DNA from: AC-32 sp963754265 | Lineage (GTDB): Bacteria > Actinomycetota > Thermoleophilia > Gaiellales > Gaiellaceae | Direction: 5' to 3' | Assembly: GCA_963754265.1 (NCBI GenBank) | Contig: CAVWFB010000016.1 | Coordinates: 496,001-560,000, forward strand | Length of the DNA: 64,000 nucleotides | Shown: piece by piece, positions 19,473 through 27,637 of the stretch | How the letters are laid out: each line of letters opens with the position of its first letter | How positions within the stretch are numbered: position 1 is the stretch's first letter | Made by a program: the position numbers and the translations under genes | The notes under the pieces: model-generated | What the model saw: only the letters and a program-made list of their open reading frames with translations | Database searches by the model: none | What the model was told of the DNA's origin: nothing

Positions 19473-20425
19473 CGTCCACCCAGGATAGCAACGGCGGTTT
19501 CCGCCGCCACGTTGCCCCCGGAGACGACCGCGACGACCGTTTCCCCTTGCTCCAGGGGCACCTTTCCGGCGATCAGCGCGCCCGTCGTCGCCGCTCCGGC
19601 CGGCTCGCACGCGAGCTTGGCGCGGGCGTAGAGGAAGCGCATGCCCTCCTCGATCTCCTCCTCGGTGACGAGCACGACCTCGTCGACCCGCTCGGCGCAG
19701 ACGCGTAGGCAGTTCTCTCCCGCGAACGGCGCGCCGAGGCCGTCCGCGACGGAGCGGGGCGAGACCGGCACCGACTTGCCGGCGGCGAGGGCCTCGTGTA
19801 GGGCCGGCGAGAGCTCGGGCTCGATCCCGATCACGCGGGCCTGCGGTCGGATGCCCTTGACCGCGGTGGCGGTCCCGGAGATCAGGCCGCCGCCTCCGAC
19901 CGGCACGACCACGACCGCGGCGTCGGGCACGTCCTCCATCACCTCCAGGCCGACCGTGCCCTGCCCGGCCATCGTCAGCGGGTGATCGAAGGGGTGTACG
20001 AGCGTGCGGCCGCTTTCCTCGACGAGCTCGTCCAGCCGCGCGAACGCCTCCGTCGGGTCGGCCGAGGCGAGGTCGACCTGCGCGCCGTAGCCGCGGGTGG
20101 CCTCGATCTTCGCCTCGCTCGCTCCCTGCCACATGACGAGGAGCGCGTCGAGCCCCTCGGCGGCTGCGCCCCATGCGAGCGCCTGCGCATGGTTGCCCGC
20201 GGAGATGCCGATCACGCCGCGGGCCCGCTCCTCCTGCCCGAGCGCGGCGAGGTTCGTGAGAACGCCGCGTGGCTTGAACGAGCCCGTCTTCTGGAAGAGC
20301 TCGGCCTTCAGGAACACGCGCGCGCCCGTGAGCTTGCTGAGCGTCTCCGACCCGACCGTCGGCGTCCGGTGCAGGCGTGGGCCGATCGCCTCGCGGGCGG
20401 CCTCGATGTCTTCGAGCCCGATCAC
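19469..20425 (-). CDS. ilvA: Threonine/serine dehydratase, PLP-dependent (catabolic IlvA/TdcB type)
   Basis: 318 residues. Deaminates threonine to 2-oxobutyrate (or serine to pyruvate). PLP lysine in KTGSFKPRGVL, phosphate-binding glycine loop VPVGGGGLISG, and C-terminal VVSGGNVA. There is no ACT domain, so it should not be feedback-inhibited by isoleucine like the long IlvA. GTG start at 20425, 5 bp after the ETF-QO stop. Place between ETF-QO and rpmE is unusual. Confidence 0.88.
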   Translation of the reverse strand: MIGLEDIEAAREAIGPRLHRTPTVGSETLSKLTGARVFLKAELFQKTGSFKPRGVLTNLAALGQEERARGVIGISAGNHAQALAWGAAAEGLDALLVMWQGASEAKIEATRGYGAQVDLASADPTEAFARLDELVEESGRTLVHPFDHPLTMAGQGTVGLEVMEDVPDAAVVVVPVGGGGLISGTATAVKGIRPQARVIGIEPELSPALHEALAAGKSVPVSPRSVADGLGAPFAGENCLRVCAERVDEVVLVTEEEIEEGMRFLYARAKLACEPAGAATTGALIAGKVPLEQGETVVAVVSGGNVAAETAVAILGGR

Positions 20426-20430
20426 GGGAT

Positions 20431-22116
20431 CTAGGTCAGCTTGTACTCGGGGCCGGAGCCGCCCTCGGGCGGGGTGAGACGGCCGCCCTTGGCGGAGATC
20501 GCACCGCACTGGACGCAGTTCGACGGGGTGACCGCGAGCTCGACGTCCCCGTCGCCCGCGTCGTCGCCGACCTCGTAGACCGCGGCCGGGCACATCCGCG
20601 CCCAGAGCTCGGCGACCTCGGGCGGAACGCGGTCGCGCACGCGGAGGTGGTTCGGGGCGTCGTCCCGCGTCTGGTTGCCGCTCAGGAAGACCGAGGAGAG
20701 CTTGTCGAAGGTCAGCTTGCCGTCGGGCGCCGGGTAGCGCTTGGCGCGGTCGGTCCGGATCAGCTCCTGCTCGGCGTCGGGCTCCAGCTCGGCGTCGCCG
20801 TGCGGGAAGGCGCCGCGGCTTGCGGTCATCGCGCCGGCCATCGCGCCGCCGAGCCAGAAGCCGCGGCCGAACGCGGGCCGCATGTTGCGCACCTGTCGCA
20901 GGTCGCGCCACACGAAGCTCTCTTCCAGGGCCTCGTCGTAGCCCGCGAGCGCGCCACGCCGCCCCGGGGACTCGCCGCGCTGCAGCGCCGCGAAGGCGGC
21001 CTCGGCGGCGAGCCTGCCGGACTCGACGGCGTAGTGGATCCCCTTCAGCGCGGGAACGTTCACGAGCCCGGCGCCGTCGCCGGCGATCAGCAGCCCCGGC
21101 GCGTGCAGCCGCTTCGGCAGGGACAGGAACCCACCCTCGGGGATCGTCTTCGCGCCCCAGGCCACCCGCTCGCCGCCGTCGAGGAGCTTCCGCACGAGCG
21201 GGTGGGTCTTCAGCTCCTGGAGGACGTCGTGCACCGACAGCTCGACGTCGCGGTAGTCGAGCCCGACCACCATCCCGATCGTGAGCATGTCGTCGCCCAT
21301 CGGGTAGATGAACGAGCCGCCGAACTCGCGGTACTTCGCCCCGTTTCGCAGCGGCCAGCCCATGGTGTGGATCACGCGCCCGAGCGGCTTGCCGACCTTC
21401 CAGACCTCCTTCACGCCGAGCGCCCACACCTGGGGGCTCTCGCCCTGAAGGGCGAAACGGTCGAGCGCGATCCCCGTCAGGTGCCCCTGCGTCCCTTCGG
21501 CGAGGACGGTCACCTTGGCCTGCACCTCGGAGCCGGGCTCGAAGTTCGGGAGCTCCTCGCCCTTGCGCCCCCGGCCCTTGTCTCCGGTGAGGACACCGCG
21601 CACGCGCCCGTGGTCCACCAGCAGCTTCTCGCCGGCGGTCTCGGGCAGGATCACCGCGCCCGCATCCTCGGCCTGGCCGGCCAGCCAGCGGCCGAGCTGC
21701 GACAGCGACGCGACGTAGTTGCCGTGGTTGCGCATCGTCGGCGGCGCCGGGATGCGCAGCGCGCGCTTCGGGGTCAGGTAGTAGACGGACTCGTGCTCCA
21801 CCCGGCCGAAGAACGGCAGCTCACGCGTCGGCACTCGATCCTTGAACAGGCCGCGGAGGGAGCGGGGGTTCACGACGGCTCCCGAAAGCAGGTGCGAGCC
21901 CGGCTGCTTGCCCTTCTCCAGCACCGCCACCGGGACCTCTCCGAGGCGCTCGGCAAGCTCCGGCGCCTCCTCGATCAGCTGTCCCAGCCGGATCGCGCAG
22001 GCGAGCCCCGCGGGCCCCGCCCCGACGACCAGGACGCCGACCTCGATCTCCGGCTCGCCGGGTGCGACGACGAACTCGTCCGATCGAAACGGCGGAGGGA
22101 ATTCGGAGGGTCTCAC
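20431..22116 (-). CDS. Electron transfer flavoprotein:quinone oxidoreductase, altered Fe-S ligand set
   Basis: 561 residues. Passes electrons from reduced ETF to the membrane quinone pool. FAD site VLVVGAGPAGLACAIRL near the N-terminus; second FAD motif GLLIAGDGAGLVNVPALKG; FixX-like ferredoxin end. Three cluster cysteines are present (Cys509 in CPAAVY, Cys534 and Cys537 in NCVQCGAI), but the fourth canonical position, residue 540, is Ile. The GTG start at 22116 overlaps the etfA stop. Functions with etfA and etfB just upstream and with the acyl-CoA dehydrogenase elsewhere in the window. Confidence 0.93.
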   Translation of the reverse strand: MRPSEFPPPFRSDEFVVAPGEPEIEVGVLVVGAGPAGLACAIRLGQLIEEAPELAERLGEVPVAVLEKGKQPGSHLLSGAVVNPRSLRGLFKDRVPTRELPFFGRVEHESVYYLTPKRALRIPAPPTMRNHGNYVASLSQLGRWLAGQAEDAGAVILPETAGEKLLVDHGRVRGVLTGDKGRGRKGEELPNFEPGSEVQAKVTVLAEGTQGHLTGIALDRFALQGESPQVWALGVKEVWKVGKPLGRVIHTMGWPLRNGAKYREFGGSFIYPMGDDMLTIGMVVGLDYRDVELSVHDVLQELKTHPLVRKLLDGGERVAWGAKTIPEGGFLSLPKRLHAPGLLIAGDGAGLVNVPALKGIHYAVESGRLAAEAAFAALQRGESPGRRGALAGYDEALEESFVWRDLRQVRNMRPAFGRGFWLGGAMAGAMTASRGAFPHGDAELEPDAEQELIRTDRAKRYPAPDGKLTFDKLSSVFLSGNQTRDDAPNHLRVRDRVPPEVAELWARMCPAAVYEVGDDAGDGDVELAVTPSNCVQCGAISAKGGRLTPPEGGSGPEYKLT

Positions 22117-23078
22117 GCGGCCTTGCGCGCCCGGACGAGCTCGGTCAGCTTGGGAACGATCTCGTGCAGGTCGCCGACGACCCCGAAGTCGGCGTACTCG
22201 AAGATCGGGGCGTTGGGGTCCTTGTTGATCGCGACGATCAGGGCCGAGCTCTGCATGCCGACCTTGTGCTGGATCGCGCCCGAGATCCCGACGGCGACGT
22301 AGAGCTTCGGGGAGACGGTCTTGCCGGTCTGCCCGACCTGGGCGGCGTAGGGATACCACCCGGCATCGACCACCGCCCTGGTCGCCGCGACGGCGCCGCC
22401 GAGCGCCTTCGCGAGCTCCTCGACGAGCGCGAAGTTCTCCGGCCCCCCGAGCCCCCGGCCGCCGGCGACGATCACGTCGGCGTCCTCGATCGACGGCCCC
22501 TCGGTCTCCTCGTGGGCCTGCTCGACCATCCGGGCAGCGAGCGAGAAGTCCTGCAGCCTCGGCTCGATCTTCACGACCTCGGCGCTGCCACCACCCGTCT
22601 CGGCCGGCTCGAAGGTACCGGAGCGGATCAGCGCGAGACGCGGCTCCGAGGTCCAGCCGACGTCGACGTAGACCGAGTCGCCGAGGGCCGGGCGCTTGCC
22701 TACGAGCCGCCCGTCCTGCTCGACGAGGTCGGTGAGATCCCAGTTGAGACCTGCGTCGAGCCGCGCGGCGAGACCCGCAGCGACGTCGGCCGAGAGCACG
22801 CTCGCCGCGAAGAGGACGGTGTCGTGACCGCCGTCGCCCAGCAGGCTCTCGAGAGCGTCGACCCGCGGTTGCGGGAGCGGGGCCGCCAGCAGCACGTCGT
22901 CGGCGACGTGCACCCGTGAGGCGCCGTACTTGCCCGCCTCGGCGGCAAGATCCTCGACGCCGTCGCCGAGGAGCACGGCCTCGACCTCGCCCCCGAGCGC
23001 AGCCGCCTTGCCGAGCACGCCGAGCGAGTCCTTCTGCAGCTTGCCCTCGTGGTGCTCCAGAAACACCAGCGTCTTCAC
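22113..23078 (-). CDS. etfA: Electron transfer flavoprotein alpha subunit
   Basis: 321 residues. Binds the FAD that shuttles electrons from acyl-CoA dehydrogenases. C-terminal FAD domain motifs: VAGGRGLGGPENF, YPYAAQVGQTGKTVSP and the end VAVGISGAIQHKVGMQ. GTG start overlapping the etfB stop by 4 nt. Confidence 0.96.
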   Translation of the reverse strand: MKTLVFLEHHEGKLQKDSLGVLGKAAALGGEVEAVLLGDGVEDLAAEAGKYGASRVHVADDVLLAAPLPQPRVDALESLLGDGGHDTVLFAASVLSADVAAGLAARLDAGLNWDLTDLVEQDGRLVGKRPALGDSVYVDVGWTSEPRLALIRSGTFEPAETGGGSAEVVKIEPRLQDFSLAARMVEQAHEETEGPSIEDADVIVAGGRGLGGPENFALVEELAKALGGAVAATRAVVDAGWYPYAAQVGQTGKTVSPKLYVAVGISGAIQHKVGMQSSALIVAINKDPNAPIFEYADFGVVGDLHEIVPKLTELVRARKAA

Positions 23079-23860
23079 AGCGCCTTCTTCTCCTGCAGGA
23101 ACGCGAGAACCTTCTCCGCCCCCGAGCCGTCGTCCTCGATCTTGATCGTGTCGCCGCGGGCGGGCGGGTCGCCGAGCGCGTAGACCTCGGTGCGCGAGCC
23201 GGCCTCGCCGACCTCGTCGGCACTCACGCCGAGGTCGCCGAGCGAGACCGTCTCCTGCGGCTTCTTCTTCGCGCCCATGATGCCCTTGAGCGAGGGGTAG
23301 CGCGGCTCGTTGATCGCATCCGAGACGGCGACGACAGCGGGCAGCGGAGCCTCGATCACGTCGTAGCCGAACTCGGTCTGCCGCTTGCCGCGCACCTTGC
23401 CGTCCTGGTGCTCGAGCTCCGCGACCTGCGACATCAGCGGCCGCTGCAGCCGGTCCGCGACGGCGGCCCACAGGACGGCGCCGTCGGAGTCGTTGGCCTG
23501 CTGGCCGAAGAGCACGAGGTCGGCCCCTTCGCGCTCGAGCGCCGCGGCCAGCGCGCGGCTCGTGGCGACGAGATCGGAGCCTGCAGCCTCGTCGTCGCTC
23601 ACGAGGACAACCCGGTCGGCCCCCATGGCAAGAGCCTTTCGCATCGCCTCGAGCGCCCGCTCAGGACCGAGCGAGACGATCACGACCTCCACCGAGTCCG
23701 GCCCGGTTTGCTCCTTGAGCCTGAGCGCCTCCTCGACCGCGTGCACGTCGAACTGGTTCAGCGCCCCTTCGCCCGAGCGGTCGAGGCGCTTCGTCTGGGG
23801 GTCGAGGCGCCGCTGGGCGGTCGCCTCGGGGACGTATTTGGCGCAGACGGCGATCTTCAT
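23075..23860 (-). CDS. etfB: Electron transfer flavoprotein beta subunit
   Basis: 261 residues. Partner of EtfA; binds AMP. Starts MKIAVCAKYVPEATAQRR; the ETF-beta signature region is around GYDVIEAPLPAVVAVSDAIN. First gene of a 13-gene same-strand run that continues to wecA at 11865. A possible TAAAGT box lies 9 nt before the ATG. Confidence 0.96.
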   Translation of the reverse strand: MKIAVCAKYVPEATAQRRLDPQTKRLDRSGEGALNQFDVHAVEEALRLKEQTGPDSVEVVIVSLGPERALEAMRKALAMGADRVVLVSDDEAAGSDLVATSRALAAALEREGADLVLFGQQANDSDGAVLWAAVADRLQRPLMSQVAELEHQDGKVRGKRQTEFGYDVIEAPLPAVVAVSDAINEPRYPSLKGIMGAKKKPQETVSLGDLGVSADEVGEAGSRTEVYALGDPPARGDTIKIEDDGSGAEKVLAFLQEKKAL

Positions 23861-23924
23861 GCCGCGCGGACTTTACCGAGGGGGCGTAAAAGGGCTCTGC
23901 TAGGGTCTGGCGCTTCGGGAGCCC

Positions 23925-24812
23925 GTGAGCAGCCGCCGGACGACAGCCCGAGGAACGCTCCTCCTCTTCCTCGCCCTCTTGACCCTCGCCGCAGGAGCAG
24001 GGGCGGCCCCGCCGACGAAGATCGTCTTCCCCGTCCTCGGGACGACGACCTACGCCGACGACTTCGGCGACCCGCGCCCCGGCGGCACCCACCAGGGCAT
24101 CGACATCGTCGCGCCCAAGCGGAGCCTCGCCCTCGCGGCCGAGGCGGGCAAGGTCGAGTTCTGGACGACGAGCGCCAGCGCCGGCTGCATGCTCTACCTC
24201 CACGGCGCGAGCAAGACGACCTACTACTACATCCATCTCAACAACGACCTCACCAGCCGCAACGACAACCGGGGCAAGTGCGTGCCCGGGGTCGCCTACG
24301 CGAAGGGGTTGAAGAACGGCTCGAAGGTCGCGGCCGGCCAGCCGGTGGGCTACGTCGGCGACTCGGGCGACGCGAACGGGGCGCACGCGCACCTGCACTT
24401 CGAGCTGCACCCCGGCGGCAAGAGGGCGGTCGACCCGTACCCGTGGCTGCAGCGCGGCCAGCACCTGCTCTTCTGGGCGCCGCGCGGCACGCCGTTCACG
24501 CTCCAGCTGGGCGGCAACGTCGCCTCGGTGCTCGGCGACGAGCTCCTGATCCGCGCGAACACGGTGGGCGCCTCGCCGATGCGGCAGCGCCAGTCGAACC
24601 TCAAGCGGAAGCTGCTCGTCCTTGTGCCCGAGACGGCGATCGTGCAGACCGTGACGAAGCCGGGAATCGAGGGCATGCCCACGACCCTCGCGAACGCGAA
24701 GGTCGGCCAGAGGGTGGTCGTTCTGACCTCGCGCGCCCCGACGACGTTGAAGGCCCAGCGCGGGGACGACCTCGCGCTGAGCGCCGCGTCTGTGTCGCTG
24801 GTAGCCCCCTAA
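23925..24812 (+). CDS. Secreted M23 family metallopeptidase (LytM-like)
   Basis: 295 residues. Signal peptide at about 1-28 (LLLFLALLTLAAGAGA). The zinc ligands are visible as HQGIDIVA (HxxxD) and AHLHFELHP (HxH), so it should be an active endopeptidase cutting peptidoglycan crosslinks. About 110 residues after the M23 domain form an extra region with no recognised motif. GTG start. Convergent with the enoyl-CoA hydratase gene. Confidence 0.9.
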   Translation: MSSRRTTARGTLLLFLALLTLAAGAGAAPPTKIVFPVLGTTTYADDFGDPRPGGTHQGIDIVAPKRSLALAAEAGKVEFWTTSASAGCMLYLHGASKTTYYYIHLNNDLTSRNDNRGKCVPGVAYAKGLKNGSKVAAGQPVGYVGDSGDANGAHAHLHFELHPGGKRAVDPYPWLQRGQHLLFWAPRGTPFTLQLGGNVASVLGDELLIRANTVGASPMRQRQSNLKRKLLVLVPETAIVQTVTKPGIEGMPTTLANAKVGQRVVVLTSRAPTTLKAQRGDDLALSAASVSLVAP

Positions 24813-24841
24813 CGACCCTTGAAGACCGGGTCGCGCTTGAG
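24809..24841 (-). pseudogene. Duplicated 3' tail of an enoyl-CoA hydratase gene
   Basis: The minus strand here reads LKRDPVFKGR plus a stop, nearly the same as the true end of the hydratase gene (EKRDPVFKGR plus stop at 24930). Over 23 bp (24815-24837 against 24936-24958) only one base differs. Probably the remnant of a deleted tandem paralog or a local duplication. Confidence 0.7.
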
Positions 24842-24868
24842 CATGGGGGAACCCCTGGTTCCCCCATG
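24842..24868. terminator. Hairpin between convergent genes
   Basis: Perfect 12-bp stem (24842-24853 with 24857-24868), 3-nt loop, GC-rich, between the M23 gene and the hydratase gene. Probable bidirectional terminator without T tract. The rest of the 117-bp gap shows nothing more than the duplicated hydratase tail. Confidence 0.65.
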
Positions 24869-24929
24869 AGCCCCCTCCTTGCCTGCGGTGGCTCGAGGTG
24901 CCGGTTTCAGGAGCCGGCCACGCGTTCGG

Positions 24930-25697
24930 TTAGCGCCCCTTGAAGACCGGATCGCGCTTCTCGGCGAACGCCGCGAGGCCCTCCTTCGCGTCCTCGGTCG
25001 AGAAGAGCAGTGCGAAGAAGGAGGCTTCCTGGGTGAGGCTCGCTTCGTGCGATCCCTGAAGCGCGAGGTTCGCTGCCTCTTTCGCGTACGCGAGCGCGAG
25101 CGCGCTCTTCGACGCGAGTAGTTCGGCAACCTCGCGGGCCCGGTCCAGCACGGGGTCGTGCACGCCGTTGACGAGACCGATCCGCAGCGCCTCCTCCGCG
25201 TCGACGAGGCGGCCGGTCAGGATCAGCTCCTTGGCGACGCCGAGCCCGCAGACCCGGGCGAGCCGCTGAGTGCCGCCCCAGCCCGGAATGATCCCGAGGT
25301 TGATCTCGGGCTGGCCGAGCTTGGCGGTGGTCGCCGCGTAGCGAAGGTCGCAGGCAAGCGCGAGCTCGCAGCCGCCCCCGAGCGCGAAGCCGTTGATCGC
25401 GGCGATCGTCGGCTTGCGCATGGTCTCGAGCAGCAGTGCGCACGAGTGGCCGAGACCTCCCCACGTGCGCGCCTCGAGCACCGAGAGCGAGCCCATGTAC
25501 TTGATGTCGGCGCCGGCGACGAAGGCTTTCTCGCCCGCGCCCGTGAGCACGACCACGCGCGTGTCGTCATCGTGTGCGAGCGCCCGCAGCCGGTCGCGGA
25601 GCTCCTCCAGCGTCGGCCGGTCGAGGGCGTTCATCGCGTCGGGCCGGTCGACGGTGACGGTCGCGATCCCGCCGTCGTTCGCGACCGAGATGCTCAG
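24930..25697 (-). CDS. Enoyl-CoA hydratase/isomerase family protein
   Basis: 255 residues if started at CTG 25697. Crotonase fold: TGAGEKAFVAGADIKYM and the oxyanion loops INGFALGGGCELALACD (with the first catalytic Glu following at PEINLGIIPGWGG, second Glu family position). C-terminal KRDPVFKGR typical. The family N-terminus (SISVANDGGIATVTVDRPDA) lies upstream of the first ATG (25634), and the only plausible start is CTG, which overlaps the mutase-subunit stop as CTGA, matching the NTGA coupling seen throughout. Short-chain enoyl-CoA hydration is the likely reaction. Confidence 0.9.
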   Translation of the reverse strand: MSISVANDGGIATVTVDRPDAMNALDRPTLEELRDRLRALAHDDDTRVVVLTGAGEKAFVAGADIKYMGSLSVLEARTWGGLGHSCALLLETMRKPTIAAINGFALGGGCELALACDLRYAATTAKLGQPEINLGIIPGWGGTQRLARVCGLGVAKELILTGRLVDAEEALRIGLVNGVHDPVLDRAREVAELLASKSALALAYAKEAANLALQGSHEASLTQEASFFALLFSTEDAKEGLAAFAEKRDPVFKGR

Positions 25698-26089
25698 GCG
25701 GGGACCTTGCCCTTCAGGAAGTCGACGATCTCCGAGGTCGGCGCCCCCGGCGTGAAGACCGCCGCGACGCCCTGGCGCTGGAGCTCGCTCGCGTCCTCCG
25801 TCGGGATCGTCCCTCCGAGCACGACCAGCACGTCCTCCGCCCCGTTCTCCTTCAGCCCGTCGAGGATTCGCGGCACGAGTGTCATGTGAGCTCCAGAGAG
25901 GATCGAGATCCCGACCGCGTCGGCGTCTTCCTGGATCGCGGTCTCGACAATCTGCTCCGGGGTCTGGTGAAGTCCGGTGTAGATGACCTCCATTCCCGCG
26001 TCGCGGAGAGCGCGTGCGATGATCTTGGCGCCCCGGTCGTGGCCGTCAAGTCCGGGCTTCGCGATGACGACACGAATCTTGCGCGCCAT
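25694..26089 (-). CDS. Acyl-CoA mutase small subunit, cobalamin-binding
   Basis: 131 residues, a stand-alone B12-binding domain. The cobalt-ligand motif is GLDGHDRG (Asp15, His17), followed by HQTPEQIVETAIQEDADAVG and VLVVLGGTIPTED. It pairs with the large subunit at 28225-29892 to form an IcmB-type or split methylmalonyl-CoA mutase. A TATACT box lies 7 nt before the ATG. Coupled to the hydratase gene downstream. Confidence 0.92.
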   Translation of the reverse strand: MARKIRVVIAKPGLDGHDRGAKIIARALRDAGMEVIYTGLHQTPEQIVETAIQEDADAVGISILSGAHMTLVPRILDGLKENGAEDVLVVLGGTIPTEDASELQRQGVAAVFTPGAPTSEIVDFLKGKVPA

Positions 26090-26096
26090 GAGACTG

Positions 26097-26102
26097 AGTA
26101 TA
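26097..26102 (-). promoter_or_regulatory. Predicted -10 box of the mutase small-subunit gene
   Basis: TATACT exactly 7 nt before ATG 26089, implying a leaderless mRNA. The box abuts the ATG (26102) of the divergent MBL gene, so the two genes share a 12-bp gap. Confidence 0.6.
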
Positions 26103-26830
26103 TGAGCCTCAAACTGACCGTCGTGGGCTGCTCCCCGGCTTGGCCGAACCCCGGTGGAGCCCAGTCCGGCTATCTGCTCGAAGGGCCCGGGCGACTCCTC
26201 CTCGACTGCGGTCCCGGGGTGCTGGCGAAGCTGCGCGAGCGCGAGACCTGGCCGCGCCTCGACGCAATCGCGATCACGCACTGGCACCTCGACCACTGGG
26301 GCGACCTGGTCCCGTGGGTCTGGGGCTCGACGCTCGGCCCCGGCGAGGGAATCGATCCGCCCGAGCTCTGGGTGCCCCCCGAAGGGCGCGAGCTGCTCTG
26401 CGCGATCGGCCAGCGCCTCGGGCGGCCGGAGATGTTCGAGCGCGCGTTCGACCTCCACGAGTACGAAGAGGGCAAGAGCTTCGAGGCGGCGGGCTTCGAG
26501 GTGACGCCGCACCGCGTCCTGCACTACGACCTGCTCGCGTTCGGGTTCCGGGCCTCGGCGAACGGGACCGTCGTCGGCTACTCCGGCGACTCCGGTCCGA
26601 GCGAGAGCCTGCGCGACATCGCCCGCAACGCCGACCTGTTCGTCTGCGAGGCGACGCTTCTGCGGCCGAACCCCGAAGGCGGGACGCGCGGACACCTCAG
26701 CGCGGTCGAGGCACTGGAGGCCTCCGAAGCGGCCGGGGCAAAGCGGCTGCTGCTGACGCACCGCCCGCTCGAGCGCCCGCTCGAGAACGGCTTCGAGCTC
26801 GCGCGCGACGGGCTCGAGATCGACGTCTAG
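26102..26830 (+). CDS. MBL-fold metallo-hydrolase
   Basis: 242 residues. The metal-binding motif THWHLDHWGD (HxHxDH) and the later SGDSGP and LLTHRPL fit the RNase Z/cyclic phosphodiesterase-like branch of the metallo-beta-lactamase fold. Ribonuclease Z itself is longer and has other signatures. Cytoplasmic; substrate unknown. It starts 12 bp from a divergent gene and its 3' end overlaps the next convergent gene by 4 bp. Confidence 0.88.
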   Translation: MSLKLTVVGCSPAWPNPGGAQSGYLLEGPGRLLLDCGPGVLAKLRERETWPRLDAIAITHWHLDHWGDLVPWVWGSTLGPGEGIDPPELWVPPEGRELLCAIGQRLGRPEMFERAFDLHEYEEGKSFEAAGFEVTPHRVLHYDLLAFGFRASANGTVVGYSGDSGPSESLRDIARNADLFVCEATLLRPNPEGGTRGHLSAVEALEASEAAGAKRLLLTHRPLERPLENGFELARDGLEIDV

Positions 26831-27594
26831 GAGCTCGGCGGGAGCGGCGGAAGAGTCCGCGCGTAGTCGCGGTCGGCGCGGCGGTTTCGCCGCCAACCCC
26901 GGATCGCGAGACCGGTCGGGATGAGCACGACGAGGGCGAGGACGCTCAGCGGCACGAGCACCCACGCCACCCCGAGCGGAGCCTTGGTCGCGCTCGGCAC
27001 CGGTGCGCTCGCCTGGAGCGGATTCGGGCTCGGATTGGCCGGCTGCGAGAGCCCGCCGCCGAGCGGCTCGAAGTAGTCCACCAGCCAGTGGCGCTGCTTC
27101 CCGGCGCCGACCGCGCGCATCTCCATCGAGAAGGTCGTCGTGCCGGTCTGCGAGTGCGGCTTCGCCCAGATGAGCACGTCGTAGCGGGCGAAATTGGCGT
27201 GCGAATAGCGCAGCTTCGACTTGGCGAAGGCGAAGTCCTTGGCGGGGAACGGAATCACCGGAATGTTCCCGCTGAGCCACTCGTGGCGGTTCATTCCGCC
27301 TCGAAGCTGTGCGGTGACGAGGTCGTACGACTTGTCGAGGTGGCGCCGCAGCACAGCGGTCGTGACGAACTCGTCGAGGATCTGCTGCGAGCTCGCCAGG
27401 TCGCTCTTCGAGAGCGGCGTGGCCGGCGGCTCCTCGTGGGTCACCTGCGGCTTGCCGGGACGGAAGACGTTCTCCTCGTGCCCGGTGTTCGGCCAGAGAA
27501 AGCCAACTGCGGTCGCGCAACCGGCGGCCACGAGAACGAGCAGCCCCAGGAAGACTCGGCGCCTACGCCGCGGTGAGGAGAGAAATTGCCTCAC
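26827..27594 (-). CDS. Membrane-anchored protein, member 1 of a three-paralog family of unknown function
   Basis: About 255 residues. Basic N-terminus and first span (VFLGLLVLVAAGCATAVGFL), an outer domain of about 150 residues, and a second span (AWVLVPLSVLALVVLIP) before a basic tail ending TLPPLPPSS. The outer domain shares with 27638-28192 and 41238-42038 the pattern F.P.KPQVT, then AVLRRHLDKSYDLVT..LRGG, then EWLSGNIPVIPFP and a terminal WLVDY. No catalytic motif. Start put at GTG 27594, 7 nt after a TATGCT box; ATG 27606 is the alternative. Confidence 0.75.
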   Translation of the reverse strand: MRQFLSSPRRRRRVFLGLLVLVAAGCATAVGFLWPNTGHEENVFRPGKPQVTHEEPPATPLSKSDLASSQQILDEFVTTAVLRRHLDKSYDLVTAQLRGGMNRHEWLSGNIPVIPFPAKDFAFAKSKLRYSHANFARYDVLIWAKPHSQTGTTTFSMEMRAVGAGKQRHWLVDYFEPLGGGLSQPANPSPNPLQASAPVPSATKAPLGVAWVLVPLSVLALVVLIPTGLAIRGWRRNRRADRDYARTLPPLPPSS

Positions 27595-27601
27595 CCGCAC
27601 C

Positions 27602-27607
27602 AGCATA
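27602..27607 (-). promoter_or_regulatory. Predicted -10 box overlapping the first in-frame ATG
   Basis: TATGCT on the minus strand, 7 nt before GTG 27594. The upstream ATG candidate (27604-27606) lies inside this box. Confidence 0.4.
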
Positions 27608-27637
27608 GATACGCGGTCGGGCCTGCGCTAGAGACGG

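Noticed and set aside
20431..23223. 930-residue fused protein on the minus strand
   Set aside because: Only the part from 22116 down is ETF-QO; the rest is the out-of-frame reading of etfA, and GTG 22116 overlaps the etfA stop as expected.
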